From Lentzea fradiae (GTDB lineage: Bacteria; Actinomycetota; Actinomycetes; Mycobacteriales; Pseudonocardiaceae), in contig NZ_FNCC01000018.1 in assembly GCF_900100955.1 (NCBI RefSeq), positions 124,001-188,000 of the forward strand: a DNA stretch of 64,000 nt, read 5' to 3'. How positions within the stretch are numbered: the stretch's first letter is position 1; each line of letters begins with the position of its first letter. Below are positions 1-9,990 of this stretch, piece after piece. The notes beneath the pieces are model-generated. The model had not been told where the DNA came from and ran no database searches. It saw only the letters and a program-made list of their open reading frames with translations. Both the position numbers and the translations under genes were made by a program.

Positions 1-670
1 CGCCGCGATCGTCGTCCGGCGTCACGCACGGCTGCCGCGTCACGTCGAGCAGCCCGGCCCTGTCCAACGCGCCGTCGAACACGCCGCCCTCCCAGAAGAA
101 CGAGTCGAAGTCGAACGGCGGGTCACCCAGCACGTGCACGCTGACCGGCTGCTTCACGTCCAGCGGCCCGGTGCGGGTGATCTCGTAGCCGTAGCGCCCG
201 TACTGGGCGAGCAGGTCCCAGTCGGCGTCGGGGTTCGGCACCAGCGCGACGAGCCGGCCGCCGGGAGCGAGGTTGGCCTTCAGGTTGCCGATCATGGCGT
301 CGAGCGCGGCCACGTCCTCCGCGTAGCCGAGCAGCCACACCGCCGTCACCACGTCGAACTCGCCCATCACGGGCAACGACGCCGCGTCGTGCTGCTCGTA
401 GCCGATCCCGCGCGGTTCACGTGCCTCGACGTACCGGGCATACCCGATCATCTCGCCCGCCGAGTCGACACCGGCCACCCGCACCGCGCCGAGGTCGTGG
501 AAGAGCCGTGTGTAGAAACCGGTGCCGCAGCCCACGTCCAGCACGCTCTTCCCGCGCAGGTCACCGACCGCGGAGAGCAGCGTGGCGCGCTCGGCCAGTC
601 CGGTCGGGATGTGTTTGGCACGTTCGTAGATCGCGCCCAGCGCGTCGTACTGCTCGTCGCTCTCCGCCAT
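1..670 (-). CDS. SAM-dependent methyltransferase, 3' end cut by window
   Basis: The frame opens with ATG at 670 and stays open to base 1, so the C-terminus lies outside the window; about 223 residues are visible. Residues 36-46 carry the class I methyltransferase glycine motif (VLDVGCGTGFY), followed by an acidic residue in the second strand (VAGVDSAG) and a motif IV-like stretch (FDVVTAVWLLGYA). This is the UbiE/Coq5-like Rossmann fold that transfers a methyl group from S-adenosylmethionine. The substrate cannot be read from sequence. It is divergent from the next gene, with about 250 bases between the starts. Confidence 0.85.
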   Translation of the reverse strand, partial: MAESDEQYDALGAIYERAKHIPTGLAERATLLSAVGDLRGKSVLDVGCGTGFYTRLFHDLGAVRVAGVDSAGEMIGYARYVEAREPRGIGYEQHDAASLPVMGEFDVVTAVWLLGYAEDVAALDAMIGNLKANLAPGGRLVALVPNPDADWDLLAQYGRYGYEITRTGPLDVKQPVSVHVLGDPPFDFDSFFWEGGVFDGALDRAGLLDVTRQPCVTPDDDRG

Positions 671-927
671 GCGGCTCAGCCTAGGCGGTGCCGGACGAAA
701 CGATGTTGATCCGCACAGGGCTCCGATGGCAGGCTGTTGCCGGGTGGTCTTTGTCCCTGCCATATGCAGAGTGTCCGCGAAAGAGGGCGGACGAGGAGCC
801 GGCCACCTCTCCCCCGCACGATCGACAGACCTCAGACCTACCTTTGTCCGCTGAGGAAGTTCGACGGCGCATTCACTTCTTTCACAGCAGCGCTGTGTTC
901 AGCGCGCGCAGACAAAGGGAATTCCAC

Positions 928-1815
928 ATGCCAGCCCCTTCCTTCGGCGACTTCCAAAAATGGGTCATCGACGAGTTCCGCGCGAACGCGGGAGTCGTCG
1001 GCGATCCTTTCGAGGGCTCGTCCCTGCTACTGCTCACCACCACCGGCGCCCGAACCCGCCGCCGCCACACAACCCCGTTGGGCTACCTCGACATCGACGG
1101 CGTCCGCGTGGTCGTCGCCTCCGCCGGCGGCGCGGACCACCACCCGGCCTGGCTGCACAACCTCCGCGCCCACCCGATCGTCACCGTCGAGGTGGGCACC
1201 GAGAAGTACCCGGCCGTCGCGTCCGTCATGGAAGACCGCGCCCTGTGGGACGAGGTGGTGCGCCAGGCACCGGGCTACGGCGAGTACCAGCGGAAAACGT
1301 CCCGCGTGATCCCGCTGGTGGAACTCCGTCCACTCCCGACCGCCGGTGCCGAGCGCGTGAGCGGACTCGGCGACTTCGTGAAGGAGGCCCACGAGTGGCT
1401 CGACACCGAACTGGAAGCCGTCCTCGCGCAGGTCGACGAGCTCATCGCGACCGCGGACACCACCACACCGATGACACTGCCGCCGCGCACGCTCCACGAC
1501 CAGATGCGCGAACGCTGCCTCGCCTTCTGCGGGGCGCTCGAACAACACCACAACGGCGAGGACCGCGGCGCGTTCCCGATGCTGGCGGCGGAGTTCCCCG
1601 CTCTCGCCCCGACGTTGGAGAAGCTCCAAGCCGAGCACGTGGTGGTGGCGGAGACGAACGCGTCCATTCGGGAGCTGGTGGAGGGGTACGTGCCCGGGGT
1701 CGCTGATCCGCGCGGGTTGCGGGCTGAGTTGCAGGGGCTTGTGAGCCGTCTCCGCGAGCACTTCGCGTACGAGGAGGCCACGATCCTCGACGCACTGAAC
1801 GCGATCAACAGGTAA
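928..1815 (+). CDS. Nitroreductase-fold (DDN-like) / hemerythrin fusion protein
   Basis: I chose the ATG at 928 because AAAGGGA sits 7 bases upstream; the open frame reaches back to 688 but has no sensible start there. The protein is 295 residues. The N-terminal half (to about 135) matches the F420-dependent deazaflavin nitroreductase family (DDN/Rv3547 type): a GARTxRxxxTPLGYL segment, then HPAWLHNLRAHP and a Tyr-rich GYGEYQRKTSRVIPL. The C-terminal half (about 140-295) is a four-helix hemerythrin HHE domain with spaced His and Glu ligands (LHDQMRERC, LEQHHNGEDRGAFP, LQAEHVVV, LREHFAYEEATI). Such fusions occur in actinobacteria and suggest a redox or oxygen/NO-linked role; the reaction is unproven. 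Confidence 0.85.
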   Translation: MPAPSFGDFQKWVIDEFRANAGVVGDPFEGSSLLLLTTTGARTRRRHTTPLGYLDIDGVRVVVASAGGADHHPAWLHNLRAHPIVTVEVGTEKYPAVASVMEDRALWDEVVRQAPGYGEYQRKTSRVIPLVELRPLPTAGAERVSGLGDFVKEAHEWLDTELEAVLAQVDELIATADTTTPMTLPPRTLHDQMRERCLAFCGALEQHHNGEDRGAFPMLAAEFPALAPTLEKLQAEHVVVAETNASIRELVEGYVPGVADPRGLRAELQGLVSRLREHFAYEEATILDALNAINR

Positions 1816-1857
1816 GAGAGAAGGGTCAGGCTCTCCGGCCAGGATGAGCCGAGGCTG

Positions 1858-1953
1858 CTACTTGAAGCTACTTGCAGCCCACGCTTGAGCGACGAGAACA
1901 ACCTAAGCTGCGAGAACAGCTCACCGAACGCACTACTTGAAACCTACTTGAAG
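1858..1953. repeat. Four short CTACTTG repeats in intergenic DNA
   Basis: CTACTTG followed by AA or CA occurs four times, in two close pairs near 1858-1877 and 1933-1953, between the hemerythrin fusion and the lipoprotein terminator. The copies are 8-10 bases long. No gene or known binding site explains them; chance or a decayed duplication are both possible. Confidence 0.3.
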
Positions 1954-1957
1954 AGAT

Positions 1958-1988
1958 GAGGCCCTTGCCGTGGAACGGCAAGGGCCTC
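1958..1988 (-). terminator. Terminator of the lipoprotein gene
   Basis: A 14-bp perfect stem (arms 1958-1971 and 1975-1988) with a 3-base loop lies 10 bases past the stop of the minus-strand lipoprotein gene. A run of 34 bases covering it is repeated identically at 2522-2555. Confidence 0.75.
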
Positions 1989-1998
1989 CTCAAAGTCG

Positions 1999-2448
1999 TC
2001 AGCAGTCGTCCTGTTTCCACACCGCGTCTTCGCGAACCCACGGCTCGCTGCGCTGGTCGATCTCCGGTTTCGCGGCGTAGGTGTAGGTCACCCGAGCAAG
2101 GTCGCCGGCCTGCTGGTCGATCTTGAACGTCGAGATCTGCTGCGGCCCCAGGGTCTGCTTCGCCAAGGTGACGAGCTCGATGAAGGACAGGCGCGTCATG
2201 CGTTCCTTGCAACGCACCGACAGCATGTCGTACGCCTCGCCTTGGCCGTTGAGGTAGGCATCGGAATAGGCGCGTACCGCCGCCTCGATCTCTGCCGACG
2301 GATCGGTGGTGGTCGACGCAGCCACCGGCGCGCTGGTCGGCGAGTTCACCGCTGAACTGGTCGGTGAGTTCGCCACCGGTTGATCACTACCGCAGGCCGT
2401 GAGACCACCGAGAACACAGAAGACGGCCACCGCGGGCATGTAACGCAT
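1999..2448 (-). CDS. Putative secreted lipoprotein
   Basis: This 149-residue protein starts at ATG 2448; a GTG directly before it at 2451 is an alternative. It opens with a lipoprotein signal peptide: a hydrophobic stretch ending in the lipobox LTAC (about residues 16-19), so the Cys would be lipidated and the protein tethered outside the membrane. A Ser/Thr/Pro-rich linker of about 30 residues follows, then a domain of about 95 residues (SAEIEAAVRAYSDAYLNGQ onward) resembling the NTF2-like/Rv0361-type domains of mycobacterial lipoproteins. A Cys ends the chain. No enzymatic motif is visible. It is flanked on both sides by the same terminator sequence. Confidence 0.7.
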   Translation of the reverse strand: MRYMPAVAVFCVLGGLTACGSDQPVANSPTSSAVNSPTSAPVAASTTTDPSAEIEAAVRAYSDAYLNGQGEAYDMLSVRCKERMTRLSFIELVTLAKQTLGPQQISTFKIDQQAGDLARVTYTYAAKPEIDQRSEPWVREDAVWKQDDC

Positions 2449-2521
2449 CACGCATGATTATCTATCGCGCCTGATTCGCGTTACTTCGCCCGGAAAGCCG
2501 TTCGTGCGCAGATATGAGAAA

Positions 2522-2550
2522 AGGCCCTTGCCGTGGAACGGCAAGGGCCT
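2522..2550 (-). terminator. Terminator of asd-lysC operon
   Basis: A 13-bp perfect stem (arms 2522-2534 and 2538-2550) begins 15 bases past the asd stop. It is identical to the hairpin at 1958-1988, as is the base run after it as far as CCTCCTCA. Confidence 0.75.
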
Positions 2551-2564
2551 CCTCATCTCGCTCG

Positions 2565-3629
2565 TCAGATGCGCTTCGCGAGCACTTCCGCGATCTCGTA
2601 GGTGTTCAGCGCCGCGCCCTTGCGCAGGTTGTCACCGCACACGAAGAAGTCCAGCGTGTTCGGGAAGTCGAGCGCCTGGCGCACGCGGCCCACGTACGTC
2701 GGGTCCTCGCCCACGACGGCCGCCGGGGTCGGGAACTTCTTCGCGGCCGGGTCGTCGACGAGGACGATGGTCGGCTGCTCGGCGAAGATCTTGTGCGCCG
2801 CCTCGACGGTGACCTCGCGGGCGAAGGTCGCGTGGACGGACAGGGAGTGCGTGGTGACGACCGGGACCCGGACGCACGTCGCGGAGACCTTCAGGTCCGG
2901 GATGCCGAGGATCTTGCGGGCCTCGTTGCGGACCTTCAGCTCCTCCGACGACCAGCCGTCGTCCTTGAGCGAACCGGCCCACGGCACCACGTTCAGCACC
3001 AGCGGCGCCGGGAACGGGGAGTCCTCCGCGGACAGTCCGGCGGCGGTGAGGGCCTGCGCCACGTCGCCCGCGACGGTGCCCGCCTCCTTGCCGGCGACCG
3101 CGGCGATCTCCGCGTACAGGCGGTCGATGCCGGACTGGCCTGCGCCCGAGGCGGCCTGGTAGGACGCGACGACAAGCTCCTTGAGCTCGAACTCGCGGTG
3201 CAGGGCGCCCAGTGCCGCCATCATCGACAGGGTCGTGCAGTTCGGGTTCGAGATGATGCCGCGCGGGCGGTTGTCGACCTGGTCGGCGTTGACCTCCGGC
3301 ACGACCAGCGGCACGTCGGCGTCCATCCGGAACGCGCCGGAGTTGTCGATCGCGATGGCGCCGCGTTCGGCGGCGATCGGGGCCCACTCGGCCGAGATCT
3401 CGTCCGGCACGTCGAACATGGCGATGTCGACGCCGTCGAACGCCTCGGGCGAGAGGGCGACCACCGTGAGGTCCTGGCCCCGCACGTTGATCTTCTTGCC
3501 CGCCGAGCGCGCGGACGCGATCAGGCGGATCTCGCCCCACGGCACGGAGGAGCGGGTGTTCATGATGTCGATCATCACGGTGCCCACGGCACCGGTCGCG
3601 CCCACCAGCGCGAGCACGGGGGCGCTCAT
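2565..3629 (-). CDS. asd: Aspartate-semialdehyde dehydrogenase
   Basis: This 354-residue enzyme makes L-aspartate 4-semialdehyde from aspartyl phosphate using NADPH, at the branch toward lysine/diaminopimelate, threonine and methionine. The N-terminal nucleotide-binding loop GATGAVG (residues 10-16) and the catalytic Cys131 in SNPNCTTL are present, with a later GAGQSG substrate loop. Length is normal for the family. Start ATG 3629 overlaps the lysC stop by 4 bases (ATGA), so the two are translationally coupled in the usual actinobacterial ask-asd operon. Confidence 0.97.
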   Translation of the reverse strand: MSAPVLALVGATGAVGTVMIDIMNTRSSVPWGEIRLIASARSAGKKINVRGQDLTVVALSPEAFDGVDIAMFDVPDEISAEWAPIAAERGAIAIDNSGAFRMDADVPLVVPEVNADQVDNRPRGIISNPNCTTLSMMAALGALHREFELKELVVASYQAASGAGQSGIDRLYAEIAAVAGKEAGTVAGDVAQALTAAGLSAEDSPFPAPLVLNVVPWAGSLKDDGWSSEELKVRNEARKILGIPDLKVSATCVRVPVVTTHSLSVHATFAREVTVEAAHKIFAEQPTIVLVDDPAAKKFPTPAAVVGEDPTYVGRVRQALDFPNTLDFFVCGDNLRKGAALNTYEIAEVLAKRI

Positions 3630-4891
3630 CGGCCAGTCCCTGCGTAGACGACGGCCTCTTCCTCGCCACCGAGCTCGAACGCGTCGTGCAGGGCACGGAC
3701 GGCGTCGTCGAGCTGGGTGTCGCGGCAGATGACCGAGATGCGGATCTCGGAGGTCGAGATGATGTCGATGTTGACGCCGGCCGTGGCCAGCGCCTCGCAG
3801 AACAGCGCCGTGACGCCGGGGTGCGAGCGCATGCCCGCGCCGATCAGCGACACCTTGCCGACGTGCTCGTCGTAGATGACCTGGTCGAACCCGATCTCGC
3901 CGCGGGCCTTCTCCAGCGCGGCCACCGCGCGCGGACCGTCCACCTTGGCGAGCGTGAACGTGATGTCGGTGCGGCCGGACGCCGCCTGCGAGACGTTCTG
4001 CACGACCATGTCGATGTCGAGCTCGGCCTGCGCCACGACCCGGAAGATCCTGGCAGCGATGCCGGGGTGGTCGGGCACGGCCGTCACGGTGATCTTGGCC
4101 TCGGACCGGTCGTGCGCGACGCCGGTGATCATCGCCTGTTCCACGGGAAGGTCCTCCACTGAACCGGACACGATGGTTCCGGTCTTGTTGCTGAACGAAG
4201 AACGGACGTGCACGGGGACGTTGTAGCGCCGGGCGTACTCCACGCAGCGGAGCATCAGCACCTTGGCGCCGCAGGCGGCCATCTCGAGCATTTCCTCGTA
4301 CGTGATCGTGTCGAGCTTCTTCGCGTTCGGCACGATCCGCGGGTCGGCGGTGTAGACGCCGTCCACGTCGGTGTAGATCTCGCACACGTCGGCCTTGGTC
4401 GCCGCCGCGAGCGCCACCGCGGTGGTGTCGCTGCCGCCGCGGCCGAGCGTGGTGATCTCCTTGGAGTCCTGGGAGACGCCCTGGAAGCCCGCGACGATCG
4501 CGATGGCCCCCTCCGACGTCGCGTCCTGGATCCGGCTCGGCGTCACGTCGATGATCCGCGCTTTGCCGTGCACCGACGTCGTGATCACACCGGCCTGCGA
4601 GCCCGTGTACGAGCGCGCCTCGGCACCGAGCGAGTGGATCGCCATCGCGAGCAGCGACATCGAGATCCGCTCACCGGAGGTGAGCAGCATGTCGAGCTCA
4701 CGGGCCGGAGGCACGGGCGAGACCTGGCGTGCGAGGTCGAGCAGCTCATCGGTCGTGTCGCCCATCGCGGACACGACGACCACGACGTCGTTGCCCGCTT
4801 TCTTGGTCGCGACGATGCGCTCGGCCACACGTTTGATCCGCTCGGCACTTCCCACCGATGAACCGCCGTACTTCTGGACGACGAGCGCCAC
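3626..4891 (-). CDS. lysC: Aspartate kinase
   Basis: This 421-residue protein phosphorylates L-aspartate, the first step of the aspartate amino-acid pathway. The kinase signature KYGGSSVG is at residues 6-13, and two ACT regulatory domains fill the region from about residue 260, as expected for lysine/threonine feedback control. The GTG start at 4891 is favoured by AAGGAGGT just upstream; the open frame extends further but lacks a ribosome site. In relatives an internal start yields a separate beta subunit, and here Met is found near the matching point (AMITGVAHD); whether it is used is inference. First gene of the lysC-asd operon. Confidence 0.97.
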   Translation of the reverse strand: MALVVQKYGGSSVGSAERIKRVAERIVATKKAGNDVVVVVSAMGDTTDELLDLARQVSPVPPARELDMLLTSGERISMSLLAMAIHSLGAEARSYTGSQAGVITTSVHGKARIIDVTPSRIQDATSEGAIAIVAGFQGVSQDSKEITTLGRGGSDTTAVALAAATKADVCEIYTDVDGVYTADPRIVPNAKKLDTITYEEMLEMAACGAKVLMLRCVEYARRYNVPVHVRSSFSNKTGTIVSGSVEDLPVEQAMITGVAHDRSEAKITVTAVPDHPGIAARIFRVVAQAELDIDMVVQNVSQAASGRTDITFTLAKVDGPRAVAALEKARGEIGFDQVIYDEHVGKVSLIGAGMRSHPGVTALFCEALATAGVNIDIISTSEIRISVICRDTQLDDAVRALHDAFELGGEEEAVVYAGTGR

Positions 4892-4997
4892 CGACCTGAC
4901 CTCCTTCGCGCGTCCTAAAACCCCACGTCGCTGGCAGCCTACCCGGACCACCTGGTGAGAACCTGGAGCCCGTGACGCGCGTGACTACTCTGTCCGG

Positions 4998-6221
4998 GTG
5001 TCGACGAGCACCGATGTCGTGGAGGCCCCAGCAGCCGTGCCTGCCAGCAGTGCGCGCTCGCGGATGGCCGAGGCGCTCAGACACCCGGTCGCCCTGTGGA
5101 CCGCTCCCGCGCTGGTCTACCTGGCCGTGCGCCAGATCGGTTTGTTCGTCCTCCAACTGGTCGTCGAGTACCAGAACAAGACGACCGGCAGGGCCGACAC
5201 GTCCGTCGACAACCTGAAGTCGTGGGACGGCGAGTGGTTCCTCGGCATCGCCGAGGGCGGCTACGACGGCGTGCCGATGCGCCTGACCGACGCCGCGGGT
5301 CAGCGGACCGACGAGACCCCGCTCGCGTTCTTCCCCGGCTACCCCGCCCTGGTCAGGTGGATCGGCGGCCTGCCGGGCGTGGACGTGGTGGGCGCGGCGT
5401 TCGCGGTCAGCATCATCAGCGGCCTGCTCTGCGCGTACGGGCTGTTCGTGCTCGGCCGCGTGGTGCGCGACGGCTCGGTCGCGTCCGGCCTGGTCCTGGT
5501 GACGCTGTTCGCCGCCTCGCCGATGGCCGTCGTGCTGTCGATGACGTACTCGGAGGCGACGTTCTGCGCGTTCGCCGCCTGGTCGCTGGTCGGCGTCGTG
5601 CGGAAGCGCTGGCTGCTCGCGGGGGTGTGCTGTGCGGCGGCGGGCTTGGTCCGTCCGACGGCGGCGGCCCTGGTCGTGGCCGTCGGCCTGGCCGCGCTGG
5701 TCGCGGTGATCGCCGACCGCGGCGACTGGCGCGCGTGGGCGGGTGGCCTCGTCGCCCCGCTGGGCCTGCTCGGCTACCTCGGCTGGGTCGCGGCCCGCAC
5801 CGGCGACCTCACGGGCTGGTTCGGCGTGCAGCAGCGCGGCTGGGGCTCGAAGTTCGACGGCGGCGTCGCCACCTGGGACTTCGCGATGGGCCACCTCGCC
5901 AACCCGCGCTCGGTGCTGGAGACCGGCACGGTGTGGCTGCTGGTCCTCGCGATCGTGCTCGTCTTCTACGCCTTCCAGCGCCGCCTGGAGTGGCCGCTGA
6001 TCGCCTACGGCATCGGCGTGCTGGTCATGGACCTGGGCTCGAACGGCCTGATGAACTCGAAGGCCCGCCTGCTGCTCCCGGCGTTCACGCTGCTCGTCCC
6101 GCTGGCCCTGGTCCTGGCCCGCCGCCGGCTGTCCACCGTGCTGACCGTCCTCGGCGTGGCGACCCTGTTCAGCGCCTGGTTCGGCGCCTACTCCCTCGCC
6201 GTTTGGCAGTATGCGATCTGA
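4998..6221 (+). CDS. PIG-V-like integral membrane mannosyltransferase
   Basis: The 407-residue protein begins at GTG 4998 and has about eight to ten hydrophobic helices. The luminal-type loop after the first helix carries SWDGEWFLGIAEGGY, the acidic motif typical of GT-C glycosyltransferases of the PIG-V family, and LAFFPGYPALVRW follows. Actinobacterial members are thought to transfer mannose from a polyprenyl-phosphate donor on the outer face of the membrane. Divergent from lysC. The TGA stop overlaps the next ATG by one base (TGATG), so the nitroreductase is probably co-expressed. Confidence 0.8.
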   Translation: MSTSTDVVEAPAAVPASSARSRMAEALRHPVALWTAPALVYLAVRQIGLFVLQLVVEYQNKTTGRADTSVDNLKSWDGEWFLGIAEGGYDGVPMRLTDAAGQRTDETPLAFFPGYPALVRWIGGLPGVDVVGAAFAVSIISGLLCAYGLFVLGRVVRDGSVASGLVLVTLFAASPMAVVLSMTYSEATFCAFAAWSLVGVVRKRWLLAGVCCAAAGLVRPTAAALVVAVGLAALVAVIADRGDWRAWAGGLVAPLGLLGYLGWVAARTGDLTGWFGVQQRGWGSKFDGGVATWDFAMGHLANPRSVLETGTVWLLVLAIVLVFYAFQRRLEWPLIAYGIGVLVMDLGSNGLMNSKARLLLPAFTLLVPLALVLARRRLSTVLTVLGVATLFSAWFGAYSLAVWQYAI

Positions 6222-6781
6222 TGAACGAGCTGATCACCAAACGCCGCAGCCCCCGCGCGTTCGCCGCCGACGCCACGATCTCCGACGACGACCTGCGCAC
6301 CCTCATGGAAGCCGCCCGCTGGGCCCCGTCCCACGGCAACACCCAGCCGTCCCGCTTCATCGTGGGCAAACGCGGCACGCCGACGTTCGACACCATCTTC
6401 GAGACGCTGACCAGGGGCAACCGCAACTGGGCCTTCCGCGCCTCCGCCCTGTTGATCGGCTGCGTCGTCACCACCGACGACAGCGGCGAGATCCCGAACA
6501 TCGAGTTCGGCCTGGGCCTCGCGATGCAGAACATCGCCCTCCAGGCCGTCGACCTGGGCCTGATCACCCACATGATGGCGGGCTTCGACCCCGAAGCGGC
6601 CCACACCGCCTTCGCCATGCCCGCGAACGTCCGCCCGCTGGTCGCCATGGCCATCGGCACGCAGGGCGCCCCGGAAGACCTCCCCGAGGATCTCCAGGCC
6701 CGTGAACAGCGCGAACGCACCCGTCACCCGCTGTCGGAGACGGTCTTCACCGGCTCCTGGGGCCAGTCACAGTTCAGTTGA
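6221..6781 (+). CDS. Nitroreductase family flavoprotein
   Basis: The protein has 186 residues, normal for the FMN-dependent nitroreductase fold. The N-terminal KRRSPRAF (residues 7-14) is the family's FMN phosphate-binding stretch. Then follow MEAARWAPSHGNTQPSRF and the C-terminal GLGLAMQNIALQAVDLGL helix. These enzymes reduce nitro groups, quinones or similar using NAD(P)H; the substrate is unknown. Start ATG 6221 overlaps the previous stop. The 3' end overlaps the convergent NUDIX gene by 15 bases. Confidence 0.88.
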   Translation: MNELITKRRSPRAFAADATISDDDLRTLMEAARWAPSHGNTQPSRFIVGKRGTPTFDTIFETLTRGNRNWAFRASALLIGCVVTTDDSGEIPNIEFGLGLAMQNIALQAVDLGLITHMMAGFDPEAAHTAFAMPANVRPLVAMAIGTQGAPEDLPEDLQAREQRERTRHPLSETVFTGSWGQSQFS

Positions 6782-7267
6782 GAAGTACTTCGTGGCGACG
6801 TCGTTGTGCAACGGGAACGCCAACGGCTCGCACTCGAAGATGATCTTCCGTTCGGACGCCTCGTCGTTGGGCACGAACGGCGGCATGTCGTCGGCGTTGA
6901 TCGCGGGGGCGGTGGCGAACAACAACACCGTCCCCCCGTCCGGCGTCGACACGAAGTGCAACGGCCGCAGCTCACCGGGGTCGATCCGCACATAGGCTTC
7001 TTCTTCGAGCTCGCGAGCAGCACTCTCCTGCCACGACTCCCCGCGGTCCATGAACCCGCTGACGAACGCCAGCTGCCCCACAGGCGGAATCGCCCGCCGA
7101 ACGGTGAGCAGCCCGGTCCGAGGCCCGTCCTTGACAGGCACCAGCACCACGACGACCGGCACGGGGTTGGCCCACACCATGTGCCCGCAGCCGTCGCACG
7201 AGCGGGGGTATCCAGCCGTGTCGGCGTACCGAGCACCGCAGCTGCAGCAAAAGTCGTCACGCGCCAT
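6767..7267 (-). CDS. NUDIX hydrolase with zinc ribbon
   Basis: I chose ATG 7267 (166 residues) because it starts right before the zinc ribbon CCSCGARY...CDGCGH (four Cys, about residues 7-28), the layout of NudC-like NUDIX enzymes. The NUDIX box runs from about residue 71 (GFMDRGESWQESAARELEEE) and keeps the REL-EE metal ligands, but Tyr replaces the usual Gly near the end of the motif. These enzymes cleave nucleoside diphosphates linked to another moiety. It overlaps the nitroreductase gene tail to tail. Confidence 0.85.
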   Translation of the reverse strand: MARDDFCCSCGARYADTAGYPRSCDGCGHMVWANPVPVVVVLVPVKDGPRTGLLTVRRAIPPVGQLAFVSGFMDRGESWQESAARELEEEAYVRIDPGELRPLHFVSTPDGGTVLLFATAPAINADDMPPFVPNDEASERKIIFECEPLAFPLHNDVATKYFSTEL

Positions 7268-7423
7268 GCACTCGAACTTAGTTGAGCGACCTAACGCGCT
7301 TAAGGACGTTCGCTCGAACGCCAGCCGAACACGAGATCGACCCCGCCGGCACCGAGCCCGCCACAGCGACGGGCCCACCACCAACGGGGCCGACCATCCT
7401 CAGGAGCACAAGACCGCACGAGC

Positions 7424-7720
7424 TCAGTAACGCGAGACCGCACGAGCGAGGATTCCGGTCACGACCAGCCAGAACACAGCGGCCAGACCGTAGTTGAGGA
7501 AGACGTCGAGGTTGTAGTTCCCCGTCTGGAACAGCCCGGGGAAGAACAGGGCAAGGGGATCGGCGAGAGACTTGATGAAACCGAAGAACGAGTTCGCCGT
7601 GTTCGCACCGAGCACGACCATCAAGATGTACAAGATCTCGATGAATGCGAAAAGGACGCCGATGCCGCTGATCACGCGGGAAGCCGTGCCGCGGCCACTG
7701 GTCGTACGTAATCTGGACAT
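7424..7720 (-). CDS. Small membrane protein, possibly YggT-like
   Basis: From ATG 7720 the product has 98 residues; an upstream ATG at 7780 would add 20 residues, and neither has a strong ribosome site. Two hydrophobic helices are seen (ISGIGVLFAFIEILYILMVV and a C-terminal YGLAAVFWLVVTGILA), separated by a loop containing SLADPLALFFPGLF. The helix-loop with Asp-Pro recalls the YggT family, but the match is weak. No function can be given. The 155 bases between its stop and the NUDIX start hold no gene. Confidence 0.55.
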   Translation of the reverse strand: MSRLRTTSGRGTASRVISGIGVLFAFIEILYILMVVLGANTANSFFGFIKSLADPLALFFPGLFQTGNYNLDVFLNYGLAAVFWLVVTGILARAVSRY

Positions 7721-7957
7721 GTATGAACTTTTCCCAGGTTCAGCCCCCACAAAACTTGCAAGTTGACCAGCTTCCGGCATTCACCCCGATGCCGAAGGGA
7801 TCTCGCAGAACGTGAGCGGCCACGCGGTGGGGCCCCGGATCAGCCCGCCACCCGCAGCTGATCACAAAAAACCCTCTGACCAGACGAAACCCCCACCCCG
7901 ACCCACCCCCGAATCCCACGATCCGGTCCCCGAGTTCCATCCCCACCCCACCAGGGC

Positions 7958-7963
7958 TACGCT
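7958..7963 (+). promoter_or_regulatory. Possible -10 box of the leuA leader
   Basis: TACGCT ends 7 bases before the GTG of the leader peptide, so transcription would begin at or next to that GTG and the leader would be leaderless, as reported for many actinobacterial attenuators. No convincing -35 is seen. The rest of the 7721-7957 stretch holds no gene I can support. Confidence 0.35.
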
Positions 7964-7970
7964 GTCCCCC

Positions 7971-8000
7971 GTGTGGCGTTCCCTCCTGCTTCGCTGCCGT

Positions 8001-8012
<12 letters not shown>
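7971..8012 (+). CDS. leuA leader peptide (attenuator)
   Basis: GTG at 7971 opens a 13-codon frame reading MWRSLLLRCRDGV then TGA, with three consecutive different Leu codons (CTC CTG CTT). It lies 78 bases upstream of leuA. Leu-rich leaders before leuA are known in Streptomyces and related genera, where ribosome stalling at Leu codons senses charged tRNA-Leu. The stop codon lies inside the hairpin at 8001-8030, the geometry expected for coupling translation of the leader to RNA folding. Function is inferred from position and codon content. Confidence 0.7.
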
Positions 8013-9881
<1,869 letters not shown>

Positions 9882-9887
9882 CCTGGG

Positions 9888-9926
9888 GATGTGGCGTCCG
9901 TCCAGACCGGACGGACGTCACATCCT
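9888..9926 (+). terminator. leuA terminator
   Basis: Arms 9888-9904 and 9910-9926 form a 17-bp stem with one G-U type wobble and a 5-base loop, starting 6 bases past the leuA stop. No T-run follows, as is common in these G+C-rich genomes. Confidence 0.75.
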
Positions 9927-9990
9927 GTGGGCGGGCTGAAGAAACGCGCCGATCGGGATTGTTTTCGCCGGTCAGGAGCGTTGACCGAGC

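Noticed and set aside
3629-4385. Open frame running from asd back through lysC, suggesting a fused 606-residue protein
   Set aside because: The upstream part is Arg-rich low-complexity sequence antiphase to lysC, which is a complete and conserved gene in another frame. The asd ATG at 3629 with the ATGA overlap is the real start.
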